NCBI RefSeq assembly: GCF_002368095.1
Contig: NZ_AP018227.1
Location: 2,770,598 to 2,834,597 of the forward strand
Direction of reading: 5' to 3'
Source: Calothrix parasitica NIES-267
Lineage (GTDB): Bacteria; Cyanobacteriota; Cyanobacteriia; Cyanobacteriales; Nostocaceae
DNA length: 64,000 nucleotides
In this document: in pieces, positions 18,412 through 28,465 of the stretch
How positions within the stretch are numbered: the stretch's first letter is position 1
How the letters are laid out: every line of letters starts with the position of its first letter
Position numbers and translations under genes: made by a program
The notes under the pieces: generated by a model
What the model was told of the DNA's origin: nothing
What the model saw: only the letters and a program-made list of their open reading frames with translations
Databases searched by the model: none

Positions 18412-19068
18412 CTGTTAGTTAAAGGTTCTACTTATCTTGATGCGTTGCATGATGGATGTAGTTTAGAAGGAACTATAGTTCATCTGGCTATAGACGGAAA
18501 TTATGCGGGACGAATTATTATTGCGGATGAAATTAAAGATGATGCAGTAGAAGCAATTCGGAACTTGAAAAACCTTGGTATCAAGCAAACTGTAATGCTG
18601 ACGGGGGATAATCGAGCTATTGCCAAAACTACTGCGGAAACACTACAGATAGATTCTTATCAAGCAGAATTGTTACCCGAAGATAAGGTAGAAGCAGTAG
18701 AAAGCTATTTAAGGAAAACCGGTAAAAACAAAAAAGTTGTGTTTGTCGGTGATGGAATCAACGATACTCCGGTAATTGCAAGAGCCGATATCGGTATAGC
18801 TATGGGAGCTTTCGGTGCCGATGCTGCGATTGAAACGGCTGATATAGTATTGATGACAGATTCACCAGCCAAAATTGTAGAAGCCATTGAGGTGGGTAAG
18901 AAAACTTATCAGATTGTTTGGCAGAATATTATCTTGGCAATGTCAATTAAAGGTTTATTTATCCTACTGGGAATATTTGGTGTCGCAACTCTGTGGGAAG
19001 CCGTATTTACAGATGTCGGAGTTGCATTGTTAGCGATTTTGAATGCAAGTCGAGTTTTGAAGAGTTAG
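18412..19068 (+). pseudogene. Truncated heavy-metal P1B-type ATPase
   Basis: The open frame from 18445 gives 207 residues that match only the C-terminal part of a CadA/ZiaA-like pump: [26 protein letters not shown] and the last two membrane spans. In-frame upstream codons (18412-18444) read LLVKGSTYLDAL, which resembles the segment just before the DKTGT site. The phosphorylation site and most of the nucleotide domain are missing, suggesting an internal deletion joining the two pieces, and the whole N-terminal half is gone. It cannot pump. A short translated product is possible but not supported. Confidence 0.75.
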
Positions 19069-19659
19069 GAGTTAAGAGTCAAAAAATTCCGAATTAATAA
19101 TATTTATCATTCTCTGTTGCCCGTTTCCAATTTACTAGCCCTTCGGGTCAACCCAAATTGTTAAAAAACCCCTAATTTGTTATTATCTTCTCACCTAACC
19201 CTATTAATTGTTGGTGTAGTTCAGATAACTGGTATTATTTGTTTGCTAATGGTAACTTTAGCTTAAGTAAATTTTCGGCATAATCGCTGTATAAACTTCG
19301 ATTATGTCAAGAATTGCAAACAGTACAAATCTGTAATCTTGTTGAGGGTTTATTATCAGAAATAATTTTGAATTTAAGTATTGAAATACTTCTATAGATA
19401 GATTGAATAATGTTTAAATTTATGTGGAGTAAGTTGTTTCGGATACCTTAAGAAAATATAAGCACGAGTTCATTATTGTTTCTCGACAAGGTAGAGTTGA
19501 TTCAATCAATCTCCACTAAATAAAGTGTCTGTAAAAGCTTAACAATAAGATAACACGGATATGGTGCTATCGCGTCTCCTCCACATAAATTCAAACAATA
19601 AAGATAATTTTGGTTGAACCAGCGGCGAGTTGTTTCCTCTAGTAAGTAAATGGGGCATT
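19069..19659. other. Intergenic region, nothing recognised
   Basis: About 590 bp between the ATPase fragment and the PstS-like gene. It presumably holds that gene's promoter. An antisense frame at 19539-19952 is a shadow of the gene. Confidence 0.35.
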
Positions 19660-22600
19660 ATGTGGCATAAAGAAAAGAACAGAAATCCAATAGTTCGCTT
19701 GGCTTTATTATTGGCGTTGGCATCAACACCGGTGATGCCTAGCTTGTTCAAATCGGACTTTGTACTGGCACAATCACCAAGCGAAACCCCATCTTTTCCG
19801 CTTCCGACTGCGGTACCGAATGGGACTAAAATTCGGGTAGATGGTTCCACCAGCATGATGAGAGCGAATGAAGCGTTAAAGCAGCGTTTTGAGAAAGAAT
19901 ATTCCGGTACTAATGTCGAGCTTGCGACTAGTGGAACCGATGAAGCGCTCAAAGCTTTAGAAGAAGGAAAAATAGATATTGCGGCAATTGGACGCGGTTT
20001 AACCCCAGAACAATTAGAAAAATCGGGCTTTGAGCAGCAGCTTTTGCGCCGGGAAAAGATTGCGATAGTTGTTGGTAAGGATAATCCTTTTAAAAGGGAT
20101 TTGGATAATCGGCTATTTACTAGAATTTATACCGGAGAAATCACCAACTGGTCGGAACTTGGCGGCCCCAATAAAGAAATTCGAGTTATTGACCGTCCCG
20201 AGTTTAGCGATACTCGCGAAGCTTTTAAAAACTATCCGCTTTTCAAGGGCAGATTAAAAACTGGTTCTACAGCAACTCAATTGGATAGCGACGACCCAGC
20301 CGAAGTTGTAAACAAGTTGGGTGATGATGGTATTGGTTTTGTGTTAGCCAATCAGGTAGAAGAATTGGGTGACAACGTGCGTATTTTGAGTATGCACAAA
20401 GTTTCACCAACTGACCCCAGATACCCTTATTCGCAACCGCTGGTTTACATCTTTAAGAAAAATCCTTCCGAAGCAGTTAAAAACTTTATTGGCTTTTCAA
20501 CCGCAGAACCCGGACAAGAAGCTTTACAAGTGGCTAGAAAAGCAGAAGCAGTTGCAGTTGCAGCAGCTGTTGCGGCTTCAGTTTCCGGTGATGCTCCTGA
20601 CGCTACAGCAACTCCCGGTGCAACTCCCGGAGCAACTACAGGTGCAACTCCCGAAGCAACTACAGGTGCAACTCCCGAAGCAACCACAGGTGCAACAGCT
20701 GACGGTACAGCCGCAGGTAGTGAGAATCAAGCAGGTGCAGCAAACGAAGGTGTGGGGGCTGCAACCAATACATCTGCTTCCGATTCCGATGGCAGAAGCA
20801 CTACAGCACTTGTACCTGACAATACGGGTATTGCGGCTGAAGCAGGTGAAGGAACAATGCCTTGGTGGTGGATTTTACTACCCGTTGCAGTTATTGGTGC
20901 ATTGGCGCTGTGGTGGTTGTTGGGAAGACGCAAGTCTCAAGAAGATGATACCGTTGCTCGCGGTGTGTTACCAGAAAATTCTCCTCCTCCTTTTACTCCT
21001 ACTTCTACTACTACCGGGCCGGTTAAGGAACCCGAACCCGTTGTAAACACTCCTGTTGAGCCAAATGCAGAAATAAATGCAGCAGCAGTAGAACCTCCAA
21101 ATACAGCAGGAGGAATTAATACAGCAGGAATCGCAGCGGGTGCAGCAGGAATTGCAGGATTGGGAGCAGCAGGTGCAGCAGCGCTATCTTCCAGAGATAA
21201 TAATGAAGATAACCCTGAAATTCGCGACAATTTTGTAGCTGACACTTCTCCCGAAGGACGTTTTAATGCACCGGATTCAGAACAAGCGAATATTTATGGT
21301 ACGGGATTGGATATCGAAGCACCGGATTTAGAACAACCCGATATTCCAGATACGAGCTTGGATTTAGAAGCACCAGCGAATGTAGTCAGCAGTTCCTTTC
21401 CTTCCTTACCGCGAATTAATACCCCAATTGATGATGTAGAAGTACCACCAACAGAACCAGTTGTTGCGGATACACCATCAGAAAATAATCTAGATAATAA
21501 CGCTGTTCCTCAAGAAGAATTACCATCCGCTTCCACAAGTAATTTTCTAGGGAATTTTGCTCTCGGTACTGGTGTCGCAGGTGCGGCCGCAGCAGCCGGT
21601 GCTGGCGCTCAGAGAATCAAATCGCAATTTGCTGGTAAAGAAGTTCCGGAATCAAAAGAAGATGAATCAACAGAAGAGGAATCTTCACAAATACAAGGAA
21701 CTGTTCCTTATCCTCAATTACCAGATGTTTGGGACAGCACCCAAACAGAAAAAGTAAATACTGAAGCAGATAATTTTGTAAGTAGTGGTTCGGATTTGTT
21801 AAATGAAGAAAATAGCAATCCCGAGAACGACTTAACTTCACCTTCTTCATTGTGGGGAACCCCGCAAACTGAAGAACCATCTGTACAAGAGGAACAGGAA
21901 GAATCATCCTTTGCTTTAGGTGGTAATCAAGATAGCGATTCGAGTTTATTAAATCGCGATGACGAAAATACACTAGAAGAAAATAACGATGTAACTTCAC
22001 CTTCTTCATTATGGGGAACCTCACCAACTGAAGAACCATCTGTACAAGAGGAAGAAGAATCATCCTTTGCTTTAGGTGGTAATCGAGATAGCGATTCGAG
22101 TTTATTAAATCGCGATGACGAAAATACACTAGAAGAAAATAACGATGTAACTTCACCTTCTTCATTATGGGGAACCTCACCAACTGAAGAACCATCTGTA
22201 CAAGAGGAAGAAGAAGAAAAATCATCTTTTTCTTTAGGTGGAGCAGCAGCAGGAGCCGGTTTAGTAGCGGGAGCTGCTGCAATTGGTTCTAAATTCTTCA
22301 ATCGTGACAATGATGATACATCCGAAGACAGTAATAAAACTGAAGAAAATCAGGATGTTCAGCAGCAAACAAGCACTGAAGAGCAAAATAATGAATCGGG
22401 TTATACTGGCTTAGGTAGCGGATGGTTCTTGAATCGGTTTAGAAAAAATACCTCAGATACAACCGATACAAATGCAATTGATGGTGCAACCGATACAGAT
22501 ACAACCGATACCGCTCAGACATCAGAAATTGCCGAAACTTCAGAGTTACCAGAAGTTCGTATCATTAATCAAGATGAACAATTGGCAGATGCTCAAACAG

Positions 22601-23586
22601 CACCACCACAAGAGCAACCAACAAACGATGGTTTACCAAATGTTTGGGTAACTCAATCAAATCAACAACCTGCTACTCCTGAAGAAACCGTTTCCCAAGA
22701 AGAAATTGCTCAATTTGGGGTTTCATCTACAGTAGAAGAAGATACTTCTGCAACAGCAACAGGTGCGGTATTAGCTGGAGGAGCCGCTGTTGGAGCGTTT
22801 GCACTTGGTTCTCAAATGAAAGCCAATGAAGAACAATCCCAACAAAACAGCGAAACTTCTACTCCTCAAGAATCCTTCGATGAAGATATAGCTTTAGACG
22901 AAGTTGCAGACCAAGCTGAAATTGATACCATAATTAGGACATCCAAGGAAGACTCAGACCAAGGAGACACCGACTGGGATAGAATTTACGGTATTCACCA
23001 TAATGGAGCGACCGTTGTACCCGGTGAAAGCAATATACTTTTAGCAAATCGCACTCCAAAATGGGCTTATGCTTCTTGGAATATTGCAGCTGCTGATAGA
23101 GAAGCAATGCATGAAAGAGGTGCTACCCAATTAGTACTGCGACTTTATGACACTACCAATATTGACCTGAGCTATCAAAACGCCAAGCTAGTACAACAGT
23201 ACGAATGCGAAGAAACAGTCAATCATCGTTATGTAGCTATACCTAACCCAGATAGAGATTACATCACCGAAATCGGCTATCTGACAAAGGATAAAGAATG
23301 GTTACTGGTATCTCGTTCCCCAATTGTTCGAGTATTCAGTCGTCCCCATAAAGACTTCTGGTTTGAAGCAGATGCGGAATTAATAATTCATGGTGCTACC
23401 GAACCCGGTTCCACAGTAACCATTGACGGACACAACATTAAAGTCAAGCAAGACGGTACCTTCCACTTGAGGATTCCCTTCACCGAAAGCTTGATTAACT
23501 ACTTAATTACCGCAGTCGCTCCCGATAGCGAACAAGCGAAAACCATTCACATGCAATTTTCGCAAAAAGACAGGGAGAATAGGTAA
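19660..23586 (+). CDS. PstS-like substrate-binding / DUF4912 multidomain envelope protein
   Basis: About 1308 residues from the ATG at 19660. The open frame reaches back to a TTG at 19630, but the signal peptide fits the ATG better. After a signal sequence ending VLAQ comes a periplasmic phosphate-binding-like domain (RVDGSTSMMRANEAL, IDIAAIGRGL), then Thr/Pro/Ala repeats, one membrane span (WWWILLPVAVIGALALWWLL), a long acidic low-complexity region with four Ala/Gly-rich hydrophobic patches, and a C-terminal DUF4912 domain (DTDWDRIYGIHHNG onward, last 200 residues). The low-complexity part contains a tandem repeat (21841-22220). The exported ligand-binding end and the cytoplasmic DUF4912 end could link sensing to a cytoplasmic partner, but this is inference. 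Confidence 0.85.
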   Translation: MWHKEKNRNPIVRLALLLALASTPVMPSLFKSDFVLAQSPSETPSFPLPTAVPNGTKIRVDGSTSMMRANEALKQRFEKEYSGTNVELATSGTDEALKALEEGKIDIAAIGRGLTPEQLEKSGFEQQLLRREKIAIVVGKDNPFKRDLDNRLFTRIYTGEITNWSELGGPNKEIRVIDRPEFSDTREAFKNYPLFKGRLKTGSTATQLDSDDPAEVVNKLGDDGIGFVLANQVEELGDNVRILSMHKVSPTDPRYPYSQPLVYIFKKNPSEAVKNFIGFSTAEPGQEALQVARKAEAVAVAAAVAASVSGDAPDATATPGATPGATTGATPEATTGATPEATTGATADGTAAGSENQAGAANEGVGAATNTSASDSDGRSTTALVPDNTGIAAEAGEGTMPWWWILLPVAVIGALALWWLLGRRKSQEDDTVARGVLPENSPPPFTPTSTTTGPVKEPEPVVNTPVEPNAEINAAAVEPPNTAGGINTAGIAAGAAGIAGLGAAGAAALSSRDNNEDNPEIRDNFVADTSPEGRFNAPDSEQANIYGTGLDIEAPDLEQPDIPDTSLDLEAPANVVSSSFPSLPRINTPIDDVEVPPTEPVVADTPSENNLDNNAVPQEELPSASTSNFLGNFALGTGVAGAAAAAGAGAQRIKSQFAGKEVPESKEDESTEEESSQIQGTVPYPQLPDVWDSTQTEKVNTEADNFVSSGSDLLNEENSNPENDLTSPSSLWGTPQTEEPSVQEEQEESSFALGGNQDSDSSLLNRDDENTLEENNDVTSPSSLWGTSPTEEPSVQEEEESSFALGGNRDSDSSLLNRDDENTLEENNDVTSPSSLWGTSPTEEPSVQEEEEEKSSFSLGGAAAGAGLVAGAAAIGSKFFNRDNDDTSEDSNKTEENQDVQQQTSTEEQNNESGYTGLGSGWFLNRFRKNTSDTTDTNAIDGATDTDTTDTAQTSEIAETSELPEVRIINQDEQLADAQTAPPQEQPTNDGLPNVWVTQSNQQPATPEETVSQEEIAQFGVSSTVEEDTSATATGAVLAGGAAVGAFALGSQMKANEEQSQQNSETSTPQESFDEDIALDEVADQAEIDTIIRTSKEDSDQGDTDWDRIYGIHHNGATVVPGESNILLANRTPKWAYASWNIAAADREAMHERGATQLVLRLYDTTNIDLSYQNAKLVQQYECEETVNHRYVAIPNPDRDYITEIGYLTKDKEWLLVSRSPIVRVFSRPHKDFWFEADAELIIHGATEPGSTVTIDGHNIKVKQDGTFHLRIPFTESLINYLITAVAPDSEQAKTIHMQFSQKDRENR
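21840..22225 (+). repeat. Coding tandem repeat (156-159 bp period, about 2.5 copies)
   Basis: Within the gene above, the unit SPSSLWGTSPTEEPSVQEEE recurs at about 21841, 22000 and 22156, separated by a linker encoding SSFALGGNxDSDSSLLNRDD. Nearly identical at DNA level, so recent duplication or copy-number change is likely. Confidence 0.75.
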
Positions 23587-23722
23587 CAGTTAGGAGTTAG
23601 GAATTAGGAGTTAGGAGTTAGAAAATTAGATATCTTCTTTTTCTTAATTCCTTGCTACCTGATAATTTCTAAGTCAATTTCTTCTGATGCTTGTGCTGGA
23701 TGCGAAACTGAATAACTATTAA

Positions 23723-23761
23723 TAAAAATGCTCCGGTAGTTGAAATACTGGAGCATTTTTG
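23723..23761 (+). terminator. Stem-loop terminator
   Basis: AAAAATGCTCCGGTA pairs with TACTGGAGCATTTTTG, loop GTTGAAA, followed by T-rich sequence. It lies 140 bp after the DUF4912 gene and would work in both directions. Between the gene and the hairpin there is a GTTAGGAGTTAGGAATTAGG-type heptamer run. Confidence 0.65.
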
Positions 23762-23784
23762 TTTTCGTAGGAGCTATAGAAATT

Positions 23785-23982
23785 ATTTTTTATAAAGGGA
23801 ACGGTACTTTTAAAAGCGAATTCCACTACGGTAAATTCCATCGTGTAATTCCTCTGCCTGCAAGAGTTCAAAATACCAATGTAACCGCAGACTATAAAGA
23901 TGGTATTTTGAATTTGACTTTACCTAAAACTGAAGCTGAAAAGCACAAAGTGGTTAAAGTTAGCTTAGGAGATGCTGGTTAA
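23785..23982 (+). pseudogene. C-terminal fragment of an Hsp20 small heat-shock protein
   Basis: From about 23800 the frame reads FKSEFHYGKFHRVIPLPARV and DGILNLTLPKTEAEKHKVVK, the second half of an alpha-crystallin domain. The first half is absent, and the upstream codons run through the terminator hairpin. Remnant of a gene distinct from the intact Hsp20 at 16378. Confidence 0.7.
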
Positions 23983-24045
23983 TTATAATTTTGAATTCTA
24001 ATTCACAAAGCTCACCATATAGGTGGGCTGACAATATAAATTTTC

Positions 24046-24112
24046 AAGGTTCGTAGTCAGGGATTTATCCCTTGTAAAAGCAAGTTAAGTGCTTACTATG
24101 AACCTTTTTTTT
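24046..24112 (+). terminator. Stem-loop with T-tract
   Basis: AAGGTTCGTAG (24046) and CTATGAACCTTTTTTTT (24096-24112) form the outer stem, with a GGGATTTATCCC inner hairpin. A smaller AGCTCACC-ATATA-GGTGGGCT hairpin precedes it at 24009. Probably terminates transcription from the Hsp20 remnant. Confidence 0.5.
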
Positions 24113-24221
24113 ATGAAATAAATATTACCTGCGAAATATAACTATTCTTCCTTAAGATGCAATAAATTTGAGGTGTCAGGTTGTTAAATATAAATATTGA
24201 ATGTGATTAAAAGGGATAAAT

Positions 24222-24401
24222 ATGAATAAATCATTGATATCAGTCATAGTGTTCGGATTGTTGTTATTACTGCTTCTATCTCCTTTTAGCGGTCTTGCAG
24301 CTTTAATGTTAGTCTTATTTATTGCAGCGACTTATAACGTTGTAATTAATTTGTTCCGAGCGTTTATAGGTGAGAAGAAAGCTGATACTAACGAATCTTG
24401 A
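24222..24401 (+). CDS. Small two-span membrane protein (59 residues)
   Basis: The frame starts MNKSLISVIVFGLLLLLLL and ends in a charged tail KKADTNES. Two hydrophobic segments (about 4-20 and 25-42) are separated by a short SPFSG loop. AAAAGGGA lies 5-12 bp before the ATG. It is too short for ordinary ORF cut-offs, but composition and ribosome-binding site strongly suggest a real gene. Function unknown. It lies upstream of glnN with a 329-bp gap. Confidence 0.65.
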   Translation: MNKSLISVIVFGLLLLLLLSPFSGLAALMLVLFIAATYNVVINLFRAFIGEKKADTNES

Positions 24402-24730
24402 AAGTAAGAAACTAAAGTGATTTATTATTTTTAATTTTAGTTAAAAAAAAGTTGTTGTATTTACCTGTTTTTGATTTGCTAGGAAGAAACCGTGATTAGT
24501 TAAATGTAAAATACTAAATTTTTTGAATTGTTTTATAGCGGTTTCTGTAGCTTTTTTATCTACGATAAAATTTATTTTAGAAAAGATTTTTTTGATTTGT
24601 CTACCTTATAAGAAAGTTGCTGCGAGCGAGCCAAATTTTAAATTAGCAATGTTATTAAGTTGACATCTTCAACATTAAGAATAGAGTATCATCAATTTAA
24701 CTAGATACTCGCAATAATATTATAATTCTT
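24402..24730. other. Upstream region of glnN
   Basis: AT-rich, 329 bp. A GTAG-N9-CTAC inverted repeat lies at 24547-24563, but its spacing does not fit the NtcA consensus GTA-N8-TAC, and no such site was found by eye. No glutamine riboswitch was recognised. Confidence 0.35.
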
Positions 24731-26902
24731 ATGACATACGAATCTCGCGCTCAAGCAATCAAGCAAATCACCGAACGCGAATCAATGTCCGTCGATTCTC
24801 CTAGTCGTCTTGAAGAACTTTGGGCAGTAGATGTTTTTAGCCTCAGCAAAATGAAGCAATGTCTGCCTAAAGCTGTATTTAAATCGCTGAAACAAACTAT
24901 TGAAGCAGGCAAAGAACTTGATGTTTCTATTGCCGATACAGTGGCATCGGCAATGAAAAACTGGGCTATTTCTAAAGGTGCATTATACTATGCCCACGTT
25001 TTTTATCCTATGACTAATGCCACCGCAGAAAAACACGATGGCTTTATCTCTACTCAAAGTGATGGTACGGCGATTACTGAATTTGCTGGCAAGCTTTTAG
25101 TTCAGGGTGAACCTGATGGTTCATCTTTCCCTAATGGTGGTATTCGCTCTACTTTTAGAGCCAGGGGCTATACGGCTTGGGATGTGACCAGTCCTGCCTA
25201 CGTGATGGAAACCGACAACGGGTTAACTCTTTGCATCCCCACCGTTTTCGTTTCTTGGAGTGGTGAAGCTTTAGATAAAAAGACTCCTCTATTGCGCTCG
25301 ATTGCGGCAATGAATAAATCAGCTAATCGGGTATTAAAGCTGTTGGGGAACAGCGATATTGCAACCGTCAACTCTAGCTGTGGTGCGGAACAAGAATACT
25401 TTTTAGTTGACGCGCATTTTGCTAATAGTCGTCCCGATTTATTATTAGCGGGTAGAACTTTGTTTGGTAAAGCTCCTGCTAAGGGTCAGGAGTTTGACGA
25501 CCACTACTTTGGGGCAATTCCCGAACGAGTTCAGGTCTTTATGCAGGAAGTAGAAAAGAAAATGTACCGTCTGGGTATTCCTGCCAAGACCAGACACAAC
25601 GAAGTAGCTCCCGGTCAGTTTGAAATTGCACCTATTTTTGAAGCGGCGAATGTAGCATCCGACCATCAGCAGTTGACAATGACTGTATTACGTCAGACTG
25701 CTAAAAAGCACGGCTTTGTCTGTTTGTTACACGAAAAACCTTTTGCTGGTATAAACGGTTCTGGTAAGCATGTTAACTGGTCTGTCGGTAATCCAACTCA
25801 GGGAAATCTACTCGACCCTGGTGAGTCTCCCCATACAAACCTTCAGTTTTTGGTTTTCTGTGCGGCGGTAATTCGCGGCGTACATAAGCATGGAACTTTG
25901 CTGCGGGCGGTAATTGCCAGTGCTGGTAACGACCATCGTTTGGGTGCAAACGAAGCACCTCCGGCGATTATGTCGGTTTACTTGGGTTCCCTAGAGGAAC
26001 TATTTGACAATATTGTTGCTGAAGGAACACTGAACGTTCAGTATAGTCACAGAGGCGAAATTAACCTTGGGGTCGATACTCTGCCAACGTTGACAAAAGA
26101 TGCAGACGACCGCAACCGTACATGTCCTTTTGCCTTTACTGGCAACCGTTTCGAGTTTCGGGCAGTAGGTTCGAGTCAGTCGGTTTCAGGCCCTCTAATT
26201 GCGCTCAACACAATGCTAGCCGATTCTTTAACCGCAATCGGCGATTTATTAGAATCAGAATTGGGCAAAGGAGTAAAAATTGAAGACGCAGTCGTTTCTG
26301 TTATTCAAGAAATAATCGGCAAACACCGTGCGGTTATCTTTGGTGGCGATGGCTACTCGGAGGAATGGCACAATATCGCTAAAGAAAGAGGTCTAGCGAA
26401 TCTACCCACCACTGCTGATGCTTTACCCGTACTAAAAGAGCAAAATACCAAAGAACTGTTTGAGAGAACTGGGGTTCTTTCATCTGCAGATTTGGATAGC
26501 CGCTTTGAAGTCTATGCAGAGCAGTATATTCTCTCGATTGACATGGAAGTTAAGTTAGTCACCGATATGGCTAAGACAGTAGTGTATCCTGCGGCAATGC
26601 GCCACTTAGAGAATATTGCTACCACCGTCACAGGTCTAGAAGGAATGGGCATTAGTCTCAATAGAGACCATATTAACGGTGTTGCCTATTTGACTAACTC
26701 TCTGACCGACAACATAGACAAGCTGCAATCGGCTGCTGCCAAGTCAGATTTTGGCACTATTGAAGAACACATGCAGTATTACGCTACTACTCTATGTCCT
26801 TTAATGAAAGATGTTCGGGCTGACGTTGATGCTTTAGAAGCCGAAATTGCAGATGATTTATGGCCTCTACCAACTTATCAAGAAATGCTGTTTATCAAGT
26901 AG
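24731..26902 (+). CDS. glnN: Glutamine synthetase type III
   Basis: 723 residues, the normal length for GSIII. It makes glutamine from glutamate, ammonia and ATP in the cytoplasm. Visible family signatures: the N-terminal [10 protein letters not shown] region, the [18 protein letters not shown] block, [18 protein letters not shown] (catalytic-domain signature with the ATP and glutamate site) and [10 protein letters not shown]. In cyanobacteria glnN is often induced under nitrogen deprivation alongside glnA; the promoter shows no clear NtcA box. It stands alone, with a strong terminator just after it. No truncation. Confidence 0.95.
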   Translation: MTYESRAQAIKQITERESMSVDSPSRLEELWAVDVFSLSKMKQCLPKAVFKSLKQTIEAGKELDVSIADTVASAMKNWAISKGALYYAHVFYPMTNATAEKHDGFISTQSDGTAITEFAGKLLVQGEPDGSSFPNGGIRSTFRARGYTAWDVTSPAYVMETDNGLTLCIPTVFVSWSGEALDKKTPLLRSIAAMNKSANRVLKLLGNSDIATVNSSCGAEQEYFLVDAHFANSRPDLLLAGRTLFGKAPAKGQEFDDHYFGAIPERVQVFMQEVEKKMYRLGIPAKTRHNEVAPGQFEIAPIFEAANVASDHQQLTMTVLRQTAKKHGFVCLLHEKPFAGINGSGKHVNWSVGNPTQGNLLDPGESPHTNLQFLVFCAAVIRGVHKHGTLLRAVIASAGNDHRLGANEAPPAIMSVYLGSLEELFDNIVAEGTLNVQYSHRGEINLGVDTLPTLTKDADDRNRTCPFAFTGNRFEFRAVGSSQSVSGPLIALNTMLADSLTAIGDLLESELGKGVKIEDAVVSVIQEIIGKHRAVIFGGDGYSEEWHNIAKERGLANLPTTADALPVLKEQNTKELFERTGVLSSADLDSRFEVYAEQYILSIDMEVKLVTDMAKTVVYPAAMRHLENIATTVTGLEGMGISLNRDHINGVAYLTNSLTDNIDKLQSAAAKSDFGTIEEHMQYYATTLCPLMKDVRADVDALEAEIADDLWPLPTYQEMLFIK

Positions 26903-26952
26903 TGTTATCTCAGGATATATGCTTGATTTTTTACCAATTTTAAATCTGTTTT

Positions 26953-26981
26953 AAGGTCGTTGATTCAGCGACCTTTTTTTG
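26953..26981 (+). terminator. Rho-independent terminator of glnN
   Basis: AGGTCG-TTGATTCAG-CGACCT stem-loop followed by TTTTTTT, 50 bp after the stop codon. Confidence 0.85.
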
Positions 26982-26997
26982 CTTTTTGTTTAGCTAG

Positions 26998-27414
26998 CCC
27001 TCAGACTAGAAGTCTGGGGCTATAGAAACAAAGCCCCTGAGCCGCACTATGTCCTTCGGACACACTTCGTTAACGTGAAGGGGTTCGCTAGTTTGAGGGA
27101 CGGAAACCGACACCCCCAACTAGACTCACCACCTGCGTGGGCTAAAAGTCATACTTTAGGGACTTCCAAATCATAAATTACTCCCTTCCCGGTAGAATAT
27201 TTCCTATGAAGTAGATTGGGTGGAACGGAGTGAAACCCAACGTTGGTGTTGGGTTTCGTTCCTCAACCCAACCTACAATTTTGCGGTAATCTTAGAGCGG
27301 AATGGGAGTAACCAAAAGCAATTAAAAATCTACATCAAAATAAGAATAATAATCCTTCAAGTACCCATGAAAAAGCTGTACTCCGTAAAATACTACAGAC
27401 TTCCAGTCTGAGGG
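26998..27414. repeat. 417-bp region bounded by inverted CCCTCAGACTRGAAGTCTG
   Basis: The left arm (26998-27016) and right arm (27396-27414) are inverted copies of the same 19-mer, itself a short palindrome. Inside are a GAAGGGG/CCCCTT-type hairpin region and a second repeat at 27211-27276 whose ends are GTAGATTGGGT and ACCCAACCTAC. Composite of dispersed palindromes; no gene. Confidence 0.6.
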
Positions 27415-27517
27415 AAGATTTAGTGTAACTTTTAATTTAAACCTATCCCCTAAATTCGTGTTTTCTGTTACACCAATATGTGAAAACCAATTTTCATCAT
27501 AAGTGGGAATTCAAACT

Positions 27518-28465
27518 ATGCCAGCAACTAAGGAAAAAGCAAAGGCTATCAAGGGTACAACTGTTGATGCTAGTGTAGTAAGGGTTGTAGATGGCGATAC
27601 TATTCGTGTGGAAGTCAAGGGCCAGGAAGAAAGTCTGCGGATTTTGTCGCTCGATACCGAAGAATCCAATGCGGGTAGCCCGAAACCGGTTTCACCTTGG
27701 GGGAAGGAAGCGAAGAAGGAAGCTGAAAAATTATTCAAAGCTGGAGATAAAGTAAAGTTGAAATTCCCCGGTGATGAATCTGTAAAAGAATGTTTGCAAA
27801 GGTATCGGGGAAATTACGGTCGTTTGTTGGTATTTGTTTATCTTGACGACGGTACAGATTTCCAGGAACACATGATTAAAAAGGGTTTTAGTCCCTATTT
27901 TATGAAGTACGGTTATGCAGCACTTCCCGATAATCACGAACGATACATGCAAGCCGAGAAGGAAGCACAAATAGCCAATCGCGGGATTTGGAATCAAATC
28001 GAGGTGAATGGTTCGCAAGTGCGGAATTACGCACGGTTAGGTGTTTGGTGGTATTTGAGGGCTGAAATAATTCAAAATTATCGACGGTTTAAGCAACAAA
28101 ATCCAGATGCGACCGTATTTAATACCCGTCTCGATTATGAAAAATTAGTTGAAATAGCAAAAAAAGAAGAAGAAGCAACCATTTTTACAGAATTACGCAA
28201 TCCCAAACGTGTTGCTGTAAACAACATGTTTATTGGTATTGGTTCCGTCGAAAAGCCTTTCTCAATTTTTATTCCCAAAGTTGATGATAATGCTGGGTTA
28301 AAGATAATGAGTTTAATTAAAAACCGCTATATTTCTACAGATGATGAGCATCCACGGAGGAGCTATGCATATGTAAAAGGAAACTTGAGTATTTATCGAG
28401 ATAAACCCCAGATTATTGTCACCGACGTTAAGCAAATTATGGATTTACCAGAATTGAAAGATTAG
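27518..28465 (+). CDS. Thermonuclease-like (SNase) protein with C-terminal extension
   Basis: 315 residues from the ATG at 27518, which has GGGAA 9 bp upstream. A GTG at 27503 in the same frame lacks a ribosome-binding site. The first 165 residues are a staphylococcal-nuclease fold: VRVVDGDTIRVE, LRILSLDTEE and RGNYGRLLVFV carry the expected Asp, Arg and Glu positions. The extra 150 residues end in a beta-rich, possibly OB-like region (YAYVKGNLSIYRDKPQIIV) which may bind nucleic acid. There is no signal peptide, so unlike secreted nucleases it probably acts in the cytoplasm. Confidence 0.85.
   Translation: MPATKEKAKAIKGTTVDASVVRVVDGDTIRVEVKGQEESLRILSLDTEESNAGSPKPVSPWGKEAKKEAEKLFKAGDKVKLKFPGDESVKECLQRYRGNYGRLLVFVYLDDGTDFQEHMIKKGFSPYFMKYGYAALPDNHERYMQAEKEAQIANRGIWNQIEVNGSQVRNYARLGVWWYLRAEIIQNYRRFKQQNPDATVFNTRLDYEKLVEIAKKEEEATIFTELRNPKRVAVNNMFIGIGSVEKPFSIFIPKVDDNAGLKIMSLIKNRYISTDDEHPRRSYAYVKGNLSIYRDKPQIIVTDVKQIMDLPELKD

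Noticed and set aside
19539-19952. Minus-strand open frame of 137 codons
   Set aside because: Antisense to the start of the PstS-like/DUF4912 gene, whose signal peptide and domain read clearly on the plus strand.
20489-22310. Several long open frames in other frames of the PstS-like/DUF4912 gene
   Set aside because: They arise from the low-complexity Ala/Thr/Pro and acidic regions; their translations are Gln/Leu- or Ser-rich artefacts.
24402-24730. Possible NtcA site upstream of glnN
   Set aside because: The only inverted repeat seen, at about 24547, has a spacing that does not fit GTA-N8-TAC.
26155-26175. GGTTCGAGTC tRNA-like arm
   Set aside because: It lies inside the glnN reading frame and no cloverleaf can be built around it.
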